Shown here: piece after piece, positions 24,085-32,460 of the stretch | How positions within the stretch are numbered: the stretch's first letter is position 1 | Layout: each line of letters opens with the position of its first letter | Made by a program: the position numbers and the translations under genes | Origin: Bacteroidales bacterium | GTDB taxonomy: Bacteria; Bacteroidota; Bacteroidia; Bacteroidales; F082 | NCBI GenBank assembly: GCA_028696715.1 | Contig: JAQVGO010000009.1 | Coordinates: 1 to 45,022 of the forward strand | Reading direction: 5' to 3' | DNA length: 45,022 bases | The notes under the pieces: model-generated | Seen by the model: the letters and a program-made list of their open reading frames with translations, nothing else | Databases searched by the model: none | Told to the model about the DNA's origin: nothing

Positions 24085-24879
24085 ATGAAAGCTATAATTT
24101 TTGATATTAGAAGTTTTTCGGTGCACGACGGCCCCGGAATTCGTACAACATTTTTCTTTAAATCCTGTCCTTTGCGTTGTGCCTGGTGTCATAATCCGGA
24201 GAGTCATCATCCTGGTATTCAGAAAGTAACCGGCACATATAAAATAGGTCAGTCGTCAGTACCTTGTTTCAAACAAGTTGGAGAAATTATTACGTTAAAT
24301 CAAGCGATTAGCAAAGCAGAAGCCGACAGGCTTTTTTATGAAGAATCAGGCGGAGGAATCACACTAAGCGGCGGCGAACCTCTGATGCAGGCAGATTTTG
24401 TGATCGCCTTGCTTGAAGCTGCCCATCAACTTGATATTCACACCGCAGTGGATACTTCCGGATATGCTCCTGAATCGGTATTTAAAGAAGTTATAACCAA
24501 AACCGATTTGGTGCTTTTCGACCTGAAGATTATGGAAGATGCACAGCACAAGAAATTTACCGGCAAATCAAACCGTTTGATTTTAGAAAATTTTAAGTGG
24601 CTGATGCGTCAGAAAACTGAAGTGATCATCCGAATCCCTTTGATTGAGAATATTACAGATACAATGCAAAACCTGGAAGCCATCAGGGCAGTTTTAAAAA
24701 GTACGAAAGCAATTCCCCGCATCGATCTTTTGCCCTATCATCAAACGGCTTACAACAAATACAAACAGCTTGACTTAACTTACGGTTTGAAACAATTACC
24801 GAATTATCCAATTGAAAAACAACAGCAAATCAAAACCTATTTCAATGATCTTGCGCCAGTTGTAAGCATAGGTGCTTAA
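24085..24879 (+). CDS. Glycyl radical enzyme activase (radical SAM)
   Basis: A 264-residue radical SAM protein. SVHDGPGIRTTFFFKSCPLR and CAWCHNPES give the CxxxCxxC cluster (C28, C32, C35) in the exact glycyl-radical-activase context, followed by GGGITLSGGEPLMQ, the SAM-binding GGEP. It uses a 4Fe-4S cluster and S-adenosylmethionine to abstract hydrogen from the glycine of its partner, the enzyme encoded 11 bases downstream. Most activases of dehydratase-type enzymes carry a ferredoxin-like insert with two extra clusters after HNPE. Here the segment is short and has one Cys (VPCFKQ), so the extra clusters are missing, as in pyruvate formate-lyase activase. The ATG at 24085 is chosen over a TTG six codons upstream. 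Confidence 0.88.
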   Translation: MKAIIFDIRSFSVHDGPGIRTTFFFKSCPLRCAWCHNPESHHPGIQKVTGTYKIGQSSVPCFKQVGEIITLNQAISKAEADRLFYEESGGGITLSGGEPLMQADFVIALLEAAHQLDIHTAVDTSGYAPESVFKEVITKTDLVLFDLKIMEDAQHKKFTGKSNRLILENFKWLMRQKTEVIIRIPLIENITDTMQNLEAIRAVLKSTKAIPRIDLLPYHQTAYNKYKQLDLTYGLKQLPNYPIEKQQQIKTYFNDLAPVVSIGA

Positions 24880-24890
24880 ATCCAAAACCC

Positions 24891-27248
24891 ATGAACAAAC
24901 GCATTCAAAACCTTCGCCAACTCAGCCTGGATGCTGTTCCGGCAATATCTGCCGAACGGGCGATATTGATCACTGAATATTATCAGAAATATGCTAAAAA
25001 TCAGCCTTCTGTTGCAATCCAACGGGCAGAGGCATTTCGGTATTTATTGAAGAAAAAGGAGATATATGTCCACGAGCTGGAAATTATTGTAGGAGAACGT
25101 GGCCCGGCTCCCAAAGCTACGCCAACCTATCCCGAAATCTCTTTGCACAGTCTTGATGACTTGCGTATGCTGGATCAGCGCGAGAAAGTGAGTTTTAAAG
25201 TGGATAAAACAACTTTTGAAACGTATAGAAACCAAATTATTCCTTTTTGGGAAGGCCGAACGCAGCGCGACAGACTTTTTGCTGCCATGTCAGAAAACTG
25301 GATCAAAGCTTATCAGGCCGGTGTTTTTACAGAGTTTCAGGAGCAGCGCGCACCAGGGCATACAGTGGCCGGAAAACGCTTGTTTAGCATGGGCTTGCTC
25401 GATATTATTGAAGAGATCAAACAAGTAAAACAGAACAAATCTGCCAGTGAAATTGACCAGAATCATTGGCAAGAACTGGAAGCCATGCAGCTTGTGGCTG
25501 AGGCAATGATTGCCTATGCCAAACGTCATGTTGAAGCACTGGAAACACTCTTGCAACGAACCACTGATCCGGCAAGAGGAGCTGAACTTGAAGAGATTAT
25601 TGAAGTATGCAAACGGGTTCCGGCTCATGCTCCTCAAACTTTTCACGAGATGCTTCAGCATTATTGGTTTATCCATGTGGGCATAATTTCGGAGCTTAAT
25701 CCCTGGGATTCTTTCAATCCCGGAAGATTGGATCAGCATCTCTGGCCCTTCTATCAAAAAGAAATGGCTGCAGGAACTTTGAGTCGTGATCGGGCAAAAG
25801 AGTTGCTTCAGGCCTTTTGGATCAAATTCAACAATCATCCTGCTCCACCAAAAGTGGGTGTTACGGCTTTGGAGAGCAATACTTACACCGATTTTGCCCT
25901 GATTAATTTAGGTGGTTTGACTGATAAAGGTTTTGATGCCGTAAATGATCTCAGTTATCTGATTTTGGATGTGATTGAGGAGATGCGTCTTTTGCAACCC
26001 AGTTCGATGGTGCAAATCAGCAAGAAGAATTCTGATCGCTTTATAAAAAGGGCATTGCAAATTGTGAAGACTGGTTTTGGACAGCCTTCATTTTTTAATA
26101 CAGATGCCATTATCCAGCAGTTGCTCAGGCAGGGAAAATCAATCGAAGATGCCCGTAATGGTGGAGCGAGTGGCTGTGTTGAAACGGGTGCTTTTGGAAC
26201 GGAAGCCTATACTTTGTCAGGTTATTTTAATCTTACAAAGGTTTTGGAGCTGACTGTCTATGGAGGCTATGATCCGGAAAGCAGACAACAGTTGGGCCCG
26301 AAAACCAATCCTCTTGAGTTTTGCGAAAGCTATGAGGTGTTCTACCAACAATTTGCCCGACAATTAGAATGGTTTGTAACCATCAAACTGAAAGGAAACC
26401 GTAAGATTGAAGCCTTGTTTGCAGAATGGATGCCAGTACCTTTTCTATCTTTGTTTATTGAGGATTGTGTTCAAAATGCCGAAGATTACAATGCCGGCGG
26501 AGCCCGCTACAATACGTCTTATTTGCAGGGTGTTGGTTTGGGAAGCATAACGGATAGCCTGGCTGCAATCAAGAAATGGGTTTTTGATCTACGACAGGTT
26601 TCTCCGGAGCAGTTAGTCAAAGCAATCCGACATGATTTTGTTGGGTTTGAAGAACTTAGGGCTAAACTGGTTTATGAAAGCCCAAAATGGGGCAACAATG
26701 ACAATGAAGCTGATCAACAGGCAATTCGGGTTTTTGAGGATTTTTTTGCTCTGGTTGATGGAAAGCCCAACCATCGCAAAGGGTTTTTCAGGATTAATTT
26801 GCTTCCGACCACTTCGCATGTTTATTTTGGCAGCGTAACAGGTGCCATGCCCGATGGCAGATTGGCACATCAACCGTTCAGCGAAGGGATAAGTCCGGTG
26901 CAGGGTGCTGACGTAAATGGCCCGACAGCAGTGTTGCAATCTGCCGGAAAACTGGATCATGTGCGCACAGGTGGCACTTTATTGAATCAAAAGTTTGCAC
27001 CGGAATTTTTTAAAGATGAAGAAGCATTTCAAAAACTCATTCAATTAATTCGCACCTATTTCAGGCTCGACGGGCATCATATTCAATTTAATGTGGTGGA
27101 TGCTAAAACCCTACGTGATGCGCAAAAAAATCCGGAGCAATACCGCGATTTAATTGTACGTGTGGCTGGTTACTCTGATTACTTCAACGATCTTGGAACA
27201 GATTTGCAAAATGAGATCATTGCCCGCACTGCTCATGCTGCTGGCTAG
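24891..27248 (+). CDS. Glycyl radical enzyme, trans-4-hydroxyproline dehydratase (HypD)-like
   Basis: A 785-residue glycyl radical enzyme. The active-site loop GGASGCVETGAFGTEAY places the thiyl Cys at C429 and the base Glu at E431; the glycyl loop RVAGYSDYFNDLG places the radical at G760. GCVE is the dehydratase or lyase form, unlike the adjacent Cys pair of pyruvate formate-lyase. The N-terminal stretches AERAILITEYY, GERGPAPKATPTYPEI, IIPFWEGRTQRDR and FTEFQEQRAPGHTVAG closely follow what I recall of the HypD family, and the length agrees with its roughly 790 residues. HypD removes water from trans-4-hydroxy-L-proline to give pyrroline-5-carboxylate. No proC is adjacent, so the substrate remains inferred; a related dehydratase is possible. 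Oxygen exposure would cleave the protein at G760. Confidence 0.8.
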   Translation: MNKRIQNLRQLSLDAVPAISAERAILITEYYQKYAKNQPSVAIQRAEAFRYLLKKKEIYVHELEIIVGERGPAPKATPTYPEISLHSLDDLRMLDQREKVSFKVDKTTFETYRNQIIPFWEGRTQRDRLFAAMSENWIKAYQAGVFTEFQEQRAPGHTVAGKRLFSMGLLDIIEEIKQVKQNKSASEIDQNHWQELEAMQLVAEAMIAYAKRHVEALETLLQRTTDPARGAELEEIIEVCKRVPAHAPQTFHEMLQHYWFIHVGIISELNPWDSFNPGRLDQHLWPFYQKEMAAGTLSRDRAKELLQAFWIKFNNHPAPPKVGVTALESNTYTDFALINLGGLTDKGFDAVNDLSYLILDVIEEMRLLQPSSMVQISKKNSDRFIKRALQIVKTGFGQPSFFNTDAIIQQLLRQGKSIEDARNGGASGCVETGAFGTEAYTLSGYFNLTKVLELTVYGGYDPESRQQLGPKTNPLEFCESYEVFYQQFARQLEWFVTIKLKGNRKIEALFAEWMPVPFLSLFIEDCVQNAEDYNAGGARYNTSYLQGVGLGSITDSLAAIKKWVFDLRQVSPEQLVKAIRHDFVGFEELRAKLVYESPKWGNNDNEADQQAIRVFEDFFALVDGKPNHRKGFFRINLLPTTSHVYFGSVTGAMPDGRLAHQPFSEGISPVQGADVNGPTAVLQSAGKLDHVRTGGTLLNQKFAPEFFKDEEAFQKLIQLIRTYFRLDGHHIQFNVVDAKTLRDAQKNPEQYRDLIVRVAGYSDYFNDLGTDLQNEIIARTAHAAG

Positions 27249-27443
27249 GAATACAAACGCTTTAGAACCGACCAAACTTGTGCTTTAGATTTGTAAACTG
27301 CTGATAAAATGGTTAAAGCATAACCCGTTGATAGTTAAAATAAGGCTTTTCGGGGATGGCTTCCGGGGAAAACAAGGATTGTTTTCGAACTGATTGTTAT
27401 GAATTTGATGTTTTAAGAACCAGGTTTAAAACATTGAAATACT

Positions 27444-27455
27444 GGTATATATACC
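27444..27455. repeat. 12-base perfect palindrome upstream of rpoN
   Basis: GGTATATATACC is its own reverse complement, flanked by AC and GT that also match after one mismatched base on each side, and followed by TTTTT. It is about 90-100 bases upstream of the rpoN promoter. It could be a dimeric repressor or activator site, or part of a weak terminator for the preceding gene; the AT-rich core makes a stable hairpin unlikely. Confidence 0.4.
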
Positions 27456-27541
27456 GTTTTTGCTAGCTGTAAATTTTGAGTTCTTCATGGCAAAATCAAA
27501 AATTCACAAATAATCAATACGGATTAATAAGTGGCAATTTT

Positions 27542-27560
27542 TATTTTTGTCTTACTTTCG
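27542..27560 (+). promoter_or_regulatory. Promoter elements of rpoN
   Basis: Two overlapping candidates lie here: TATTTTTG at 27542-27549 and TACTTTCG at 27553-27560. The second sits in TTTGTCTTACTTTCGCAA, which matches 17 of 18 bases of the element at 23394-23411. Neither has a TTG at the normal spacing. The leader would be roughly 45-60 bases to the ATG at 27614. Confidence 0.45.
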
Positions 27561-27613
27561 CAAAAGAATAGCAGTGTGCTTCTAAGGAAAGCAACTATCA
27601 TGAACCAAATATT

Positions 27614-29092
27614 ATGTTAAACCAGCGGTTACAACAAAAATTACTTCAGAAGCTTTCGCCTCAGCAAATTTTGCTGATGAAGCTTTTGCAGATTCCTTCT
27701 GTAGCACTGGAGCAACGTATCAAGCAGGAAATTGAAGAAAATCCTGCACTCGAAATCGAGGAGGGCGAACAGGAACAGGAAGATACACTTGATGACTTTG
27801 AGGATGACACTGCTGATGATTTTGAGGCCGAAGACGAGTATGACTCAACTGATGATGAGTTTGATTTTGACGATTACCTGGATGATGATGATATCGCAAG
27901 TTACAAATTAGCGGCTAACAATTCCAGCCCGGATGACGACCGTTATGAAATGCCTTTTTCGAGTCACCAAAGCTTTCAGGATTTTTTACTTCAACAGCTT
28001 GGATATCGTAAACTGGATGAGCGGGAGCATATAATTGGAGAGTATATTATTGGTAATCTGGATGATGCGGGTTATTTGAATCGACCTCTGGATGCTTTGG
28101 CCGATGATTTACTTTTTGCCCTCAACATCAAAACGAACAGAAAGGAATTGCTGGAAGTTTTGAAGGTAATACAGGATTTTGATCCTCCGGGCGTCGGCGC
28201 ACGAAATTTGCAGGAATGTCTGCTCATACAACTCTATCGCTTGCAGGAAGAGGAACTCGAAAAAGATTATCGGCTGGCCATTATGATTGTGGATCGGTTT
28301 TTCAATGAATTTACGAAGAAGCATTACGATAAAATCCTTAAAAGAGCCGAAATCAGTGAAGACGAGCTTAAAGATGCTTTGACTGAAATTTTGAAGCTGA
28401 ATCCCAAACCGGGCAATTCGATGAGTGATGCCGGACGCACCAGTCAATATGTGATGCCGGATTTTATTATTTTTAATAATGACGGCGAACTTGAGCTGAC
28501 CCTGAGCAGCCGCAATACGCCAGAGCTAAGGGTTAGCAAGGCTTATGCCGAAATGCTCGAAACCTATTCCGAAAACAAAAAAAGTAAAAGCAATAAGGAT
28601 GCTGTAGTTTTTGTAAAACAAAAAATTGATTCGGCCAGGTGGTTTATTGATGCTATCAAGCAGCGACAAAACACACTTTATCTGACCATGCATGCGATCA
28701 TGAATTATCAGTATGAATATTTTCTTACGGGTGATGAGACCAAGCTCAAACCGATGATACTGAAAGATATAGCGGAGATCGTAAACCTGGATATTTCTAC
28801 AATTTCGCGGGTTGCCAATTCCAAATATGTTCAAACGCCTTTTGGCACTTTTCTTTTGAAGAGTTTTTTCAGCGAGTCAATGCAAAATGATGAGGGTGAG
28901 GAGGTTTCAACCCGGGAGATTAAAAAAATTCTTAGTGATTGTATCGATGCAGAAAACAAGTCGAAACCCGTTACGGATGAGCAACTTACAACGATTCTTA
29001 AGGAGAAGGGTTACAATATTGCACGCCGCACTGTTGCCAAATATCGCGAACAACTGAATATTCCGGTAGCCCGCCTGCGCAAAGAATTATAA
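27614..29092 (+). CDS. rpoN: RNA polymerase sigma-54 factor
   Basis: A 492-residue sigma-54. Region I is the Gln/Leu-rich start (LNQRLQQKLLQKLSPQQILL, then MKLLQIPSVALEQRIKQEIE ENPALEIEEGE). It is followed by a strongly acidic region II, rich in D and E to about residue 95. The core-binding region has QDFLLQQLGYRKLD, and the C-terminus holds the helix-turn-helix and the RpoN box ARRTVAKYRE at about 470-479. Sigma-54 recognises -24/-12 promoters and needs an AAA+ activator; none is encoded in this window. The next gene, a membrane protein, starts 11 bases after the stop and is probably co-transcribed. Confidence 0.95.
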   Translation: MLNQRLQQKLLQKLSPQQILLMKLLQIPSVALEQRIKQEIEENPALEIEEGEQEQEDTLDDFEDDTADDFEAEDEYDSTDDEFDFDDYLDDDDIASYKLAANNSSPDDDRYEMPFSSHQSFQDFLLQQLGYRKLDEREHIIGEYIIGNLDDAGYLNRPLDALADDLLFALNIKTNRKELLEVLKVIQDFDPPGVGARNLQECLLIQLYRLQEEELEKDYRLAIMIVDRFFNEFTKKHYDKILKRAEISEDELKDALTEILKLNPKPGNSMSDAGRTSQYVMPDFIIFNNDGELELTLSSRNTPELRVSKAYAEMLETYSENKKSKSNKDAVVFVKQKIDSARWFIDAIKQRQNTLYLTMHAIMNYQYEYFLTGDETKLKPMILKDIAEIVNLDISTISRVANSKYVQTPFGTFLLKSFFSESMQNDEGEEVSTREIKKILSDCIDAENKSKPVTDEQLTTILKEKGYNIARRTVAKYREQLNIPVARLRKEL

Positions 29093-29103
29093 TACTGCTT
29101 TCA

Positions 29104-29724
29104 ATGGTCGAAAAGCAAATCGCTAAGATACTTTCAGTTCTTTTTCATCCGCTGCTCATTCCGGTTTGGGCTTATTTTGCTTTGATTTGGCAGGCCGATC
29201 TCATTTTACTTCGCATTCCTTATACCATGATCTGGAAGTTGGCCGGCCTGATTTTTATGACCACTTTTCTTTTTCCATTATCGATCATCTATTTGATGTT
29301 AAGATTCGGGCTCATCAGCAGCTTACAAATGCCATTGCGACAGGAACGCATCGCTCCCTTACTGATAACGGCAGTATTTTTCTACCTCACTTATTACCTT
29401 TTGAAACACTTACAAATTGCACCGGTTTTGTATGTCTATATGCTTGGAGCTACTTTGTTGGCTATCATTGCATCAGCCATAAGCCTGTGGTGGAAAATTA
29501 GTCTGCACATGATTGGGTTGGGGGCAATTACCGGTACTTTTGCAGGTTTGGTATTGCTTTCGCCCGAAAGCTTTCACCTGCTGTTAATTTTGTCGGTTTT
29601 AATCAGTGGGCTTATCGGTACTTCACGCCTTATATTACTGGCACACAAACCAATGGAAGTTTATGTGGGTTTTTTCACAGGATTTCTGATGATGCTAAAT
29701 ATCTTCCTGTGGATAGGAAACTAA
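29104..29724 (+). CDS. PAP2-like integral membrane protein
   Basis: A 206-residue protein with about six transmembrane helices. It keeps a reduced version of the PAP2 phosphatase motifs: SLHMIG with H135 at the place of the PSGH motif, and SRLILLAHKPMEV with S174, R175, H181 and E185 matching SR-x5-H-x3-D. The first motif (KxxxxxxRP) is not clear; RQERIAP at 80-85 is the nearest candidate. It may be a lipid phosphatase with altered chemistry or a non-catalytic relative. It follows rpoN by 11 bases in what appears to be a common transcript and converges on the outer-membrane protein gene. Confidence 0.6.
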   Translation: MVEKQIAKILSVLFHPLLIPVWAYFALIWQADLILLRIPYTMIWKLAGLIFMTTFLFPLSIIYLMLRFGLISSLQMPLRQERIAPLLITAVFFYLTYYLLKHLQIAPVLYVYMLGATLLAIIASAISLWWKISLHMIGLGAITGTFAGLVLLSPESFHLLLILSVLISGLIGTSRLILLAHKPMEVYVGFFTGFLMMLNIFLWIGN

Positions 29725-29758
29725 GGCAGTAAAGGCAATAATAAAAATTCCGTTTATT

Positions 29759-30418
29759 TTAGAAAGGAGCTATCGTTAAACCCACAGAAAGCGGATAAAA
29801 CTCAGGTCCTAAATCGCGTTGAAAAACCCTGGCCGGTTGATAATAGGCAAACAGATTAATCCATTTATAACCCACCCGGAAAGTTGGTCCAAAAGTGTAT
29901 TTTTCAAGCGAGTTGATACGTTTTTCTTTGGCGTAAACACGTGGGCCGGTTGCTGTAATATCACCAATATATTTTGTTTTACTTCCAATGACCACCCCAA
30001 GTTTGAAACCGATACCAACTTTCCAGGTGTTGTTGAAGCGAAAGCGAAACTCGGCCGGAAAATCCAGATAGACCAAATTAATCTTACTTTTTTTGTAATT
30101 ATTGCTTATTGGCACAAATTGAATTGTATCAGCGTTTAAATCAGCAATTTCCGTGTTGGAATAGAAGTTTTGTGAGCGGATTCCGGCTCCCAGCGAAAAG
30201 GTATGAGCACTTTTCCCAAGTGCGAAATTATAAGTTCCAAATACATTAAATCCCTGATTGATGGTGCGGGCATTATAATTGGCCGGAGTTTTGGTTAGGA
30301 CATCGGTATAAATATCGAAACCAATTGTAAATTTCTTACTGGTTTTATCTGTAATGATCTGAGCCTGAGTAGCCGTGGCTAAAACCACGAAGATCAGTAA
30401 AATTCCAAGTTTTTTCAT
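29759..30418 (-). CDS. Outer-membrane beta-barrel protein
   Basis: A 219-residue protein. A clear signal peptide (MKKLGILLIFVVLATATQAQ) precedes a chain with alternating hydrophobic strands and aromatic girdle residues, such as TIGFDIYTDVL, HTFSLGAGIRSQNFY, NLVYLDFPAEFRFRF, WKVGIGFKLGVVIGSKTKYI and FGPTFRVGYKWINLFAYY, and ends in Phe (IAPF). This is the pattern of eight-stranded outer-membrane barrels of the OprF/PorT-like superfamily common in Bacteroidetes. Function unknown. It stands alone with its own -7 box upstream. Confidence 0.75.
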   Translation of the reverse strand: MKKLGILLIFVVLATATQAQIITDKTSKKFTIGFDIYTDVLTKTPANYNARTINQGFNVFGTYNFALGKSAHTFSLGAGIRSQNFYSNTEIADLNADTIQFVPISNNYKKSKINLVYLDFPAEFRFRFNNTWKVGIGFKLGVVIGSKTKYIGDITATGPRVYAKEKRINSLEKYTFGPTFRVGYKWINLFAYYQPARVFQRDLGPEFYPLSVGLTIAPF

Positions 30419-30462
30419 TTTTTGTTATTTATTTTTACGGCTATTTTGGCTGTATAACGTTG

Positions 30463-30470
30463 CAAAGGTA
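30463..30470 (-). promoter_or_regulatory. Bacteroidetes -7 box (TACCTTTG) for the barrel protein
   Basis: On the minus strand the sequence reads TCATACCTTTGCA, an exact TAnnTTTG match 45 bases upstream of the ATG at 30418. No TTG at 19 bases; the -33 element is weak. Confidence 0.5.
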
Positions 30471-30515
30471 TGAATTTGCATGTGAGCTGTACATATTATT
30501 CTGTATAATATTGAA

Positions 30516-31121
30516 TTACTGCATCATTTCATCCAGAAGTTGATGCATTTTTTTACTGTTCCATTTTGCTGCCCCGGTTTTTCGAATCACAATTTTTTGT
30601 TCGGGGCTGATAACGAAAGTGGTAGGAATGCTTTGCGTGGCAAACTCTTGCGGCACCCCTGACTGGTGGTAGTAAACCGGCATATTAAAACCTTTTTTCT
30701 GCATGAATGCATTTACCTTTTCGGGCGATTCGTCAGTAACAAGCAAGAAAGCAACACGATCGCCATAATTGTCATATAAATCTTGAATATCAGGCATTTC
30801 GGCAATACAAGGCGGACACCAGGTAGCCCAAAAGTTTAAGAAAATTGGCCTGTCCTGAAAATCTGAGAGGCTAAAAACTGCTCCGTCTTGATTGGCTACC
30901 GACCAGTTTAGGGACGCATTACTTACGCTTAACTGCTTGTCTTCGTCCAGAGTGCCCGGGCTCATTGCTGTAAGGCCCGATACAAAAGCACTTATTTCTT
31001 TTCTGCTGGCAGGAATAAGTAAGCCAATGATGAGCAGGATAAAAACCAGATCGCTGATTTTTGAAAACCAGGTTTTTCTCTCCCAATACTTTTTCCACCG
31101 CAATTTAAGATATGATATCAT
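30516..31121 (-). CDS. TlpA-like membrane-anchored thioredoxin
   Basis: A 201-residue protein with a basic cytoplasmic N-terminus and one transmembrane helix at about 22-38 (ISDLVFILLIIGLLIPAS). A periplasmic thioredoxin domain follows, with strand FLNFWATWCPPC and the redox pair C102/C105, and cis-proline motif SIPTTFVIS. It belongs to the AhpC/TSA-Redoxin type of TlpA/ResA reductases, which reduce periplasmic disulfides, for instance in cytochrome c maturation. It starts 15 bases after the small helical protein gene and is probably co-transcribed with it. Confidence 0.87.
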   Translation of the reverse strand: MISYLKLRWKKYWERKTWFSKISDLVFILLIIGLLIPASRKEISAFVSGLTAMSPGTLDEDKQLSVSNASLNWSVANQDGAVFSLSDFQDRPIFLNFWATWCPPCIAEMPDIQDLYDNYGDRVAFLLVTDESPEKVNAFMQKKGFNMPVYYHQSGVPQEFATQSIPTTFVISPEQKIVIRKTGAAKWNSKKMHQLLDEMMQ

Positions 31122-31136
31122 CTGTTAAGTCCAGCC

Positions 31137-31586
31137 TTAATCGTTTGTCTCCTTTAATAATTCACCTAACCTGGCTCGTTCATCCAGCAATCTGTCTATT
31201 TCTTCATTTTTAAGGCCTGGCCTACTCAGCATGGCATCGATATGAGCGATTTGTTCGATCGGATCGCCTTTTTCCACAGGCATTGTTTGTCTTTTAACAG
31301 GGATTTCGTCCTGTTCTGCTTCCCGAAGGAAATCATCTTCGCCCAGTTCCTCTTTCATCTGTTTGATAAACATACGCAACATCTGACGCATGGGTTCATT
31401 TACAGGGCCCATCATCTGCATCGAAATTTGGTCTTTCATGTTTTCGTAATTGCGCAAAAAAAGTTTCAGCTGTTCGAATTGTGCTTTATCAATGCCTGGC
31501 ATATTTTCTTCCGGATAACGCTCCATCAGCTTGTTAAATAAACGAAAAAGCTCTTCGATATCTTTTTTGAATTCATCATTTTCCAT
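31137..31586 (-). CDS. Small charged helical protein of unknown function
   Basis: A 149-residue protein without signal peptide or membrane segment. It is almost entirely predicted helical and highly charged (KKDIEELFRLFNKLMERYPE; IKQMKEELGEDDF; EIDRLLDERARLGELLKE), consistent with a coiled-coil or three-helix bundle in the cytoplasm. A Met-rich stretch (SMQMMGPVNEPMRQMLRMF) sits in the middle. I do not recognise the family. It is the first gene of a two-gene unit with the TlpA-like thioredoxin. Confidence 0.65.
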   Translation of the reverse strand: MENDEFKKDIEELFRLFNKLMERYPEENMPGIDKAQFEQLKLFLRNYENMKDQISMQMMGPVNEPMRQMLRMFIKQMKEELGEDDFLREAEQDEIPVKRQTMPVEKGDPIEQIAHIDAMLSRPGLKNEEIDRLLDERARLGELLKETND

Positions 31587-31708
31587 ATCACAAAAATAAA
31601 CATTTTACGTCGAATCGTTTCTATTAGAACAACTAGCTTGCCAAAATGTTACAAATGGTTTTTGGAATTTACAGGAGTGCAAAAGATATAATTTCAGCTG
31701 TCAGGCTG

Positions 31709-32317
31709 TCATAGTTTTTCAAATTGATATCCTTTGCTGTGGTAATAGCTGAGTACTTCGGGTAAAGCTGCTAGCATATTTCGTGCCGATTTTTCTGAGT
31801 CGTGGAATACGATGATGGCACCATCTTCAGCATGTTCGATCACATAGTTCAGGCATTGCTCCGGGGTGGTTTCTGTGTCAAAATCATAGCTTAGTACCGA
31901 CCACATCACAATTTTATATTCTTTTTTTAATGCCTGAATTTGAGCAGGAGTGATGCGTCCGTAGGGTGGCCTCAACAAGTCTGAATCAACCAGTTTGCGA
32001 CATTCATTCACGTTCTCGTAATAAAGGTTCAGATTGGTTTTCCAGCCATTGAGGTGGTTCATGGTATGATTGCCGGTGCGATGGCCTTTGTTTAAAATTT
32101 CTGCATAGGTTTGTGGAAATCGCTCAACGTTTTCGCCCACGCAAAAAAATGTTGCTTTTGCCTGATATTGATCAAGCAGATCAAGCACCTTAGGTGTTAT
32201 TTCCGGATGAGGCCCATCATCAAAAGTGAGATAAAGGGTTTGGTTTCCGGCAGGCATTTGCCAGAGTAGCGATGGATAAAAAATTCGCAAAAATACCGGA
32301 ACCGTAACAGCTTTCAT
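31709..32317 (-). CDS. Polysaccharide deacetylase (NodB domain)
   Basis: A 202-residue NodB-homology protein. Motif 1 is TFDDGPHPE with catalytic D33 and metal ligand D34. Motif 2, NHTMNH (H-x-x-x-H), supplies the two His ligands. Motif 3, RPPYGR, is present, as are MWSVLSYDFD and IIVFHDS, the latter with the catalytic His. These enzymes remove acetyl groups from peptidoglycan or N-acetylglucosamine polymers, using a zinc-like metal. The N-terminus (VTVPVFLRIFYPSLLW) is weakly hydrophobic but not a clear signal peptide, so location is uncertain. It is monocistronic and divergent from the mutase gene. Confidence 0.88.
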   Translation of the reverse strand: MKAVTVPVFLRIFYPSLLWQMPAGNQTLYLTFDDGPHPEITPKVLDLLDQYQAKATFFCVGENVERFPQTYAEILNKGHRTGNHTMNHLNGWKTNLNLYYENVNECRKLVDSDLLRPPYGRITPAQIQALKKEYKIVMWSVLSYDFDTETTPEQCLNYVIEHAEDGAIIVFHDSEKSARNMLAALPEVLSYYHSKGYQFEKL

Positions 32318-32321
32318 GCTA

Positions 32322-32329
32322 CAAATTTA
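32322..32329 (-). promoter_or_regulatory. Possible -7 box (TAAATTTG) near the deacetylase start
   Basis: An exact TAnnTTTG match on the minus strand, but only 5 bases from the ATG at 32317, so it would give an essentially leaderless message. The real promoter may lie further upstream. Confidence 0.3.
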
Positions 32330-32363
32330 CATTATGTTAATCGGATATCAGCACGAAAAGCTT

Positions 32364-32371
32364 TAAATTTG
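32364..32371 (+). promoter_or_regulatory. Bacteroidetes -7 box (TAAATTTG) for gpmA
   Basis: TAAATTTG followed by CG lies 90 bases upstream of the gpmA ATG at 32461 in the divergent region. No TTG at the usual distance. Confidence 0.45.
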
Positions 32372-32460
32372 CGTGAAATATCTTTTTAAGAGATTTTATT
32401 GATTTACAGAAAGCGGAACATGCATTTTTAGCTGGAATTTTTAAAGCAATAAATAGAAAT

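Larger units (their letters stand above)
27249..27613. other. 365-base region between the glycyl radical enzyme and rpoN
   Basis: No gene of reasonable length is visible; an ATG at 27600 opens only a six-codon frame. The region holds a 12-base perfect palindrome (27444-27455) and rpoN promoter elements (27542-27560). I see no strong intrinsic terminator after the enzyme gene. Confidence 0.45.

Noticed and set aside
27249-27613. Sigma-54 (-24/-12) promoter near rpoN
   Set aside because: TGGCA occurs at about 27532 but without a TGC at the required spacing; the housekeeping boxes are better matches.
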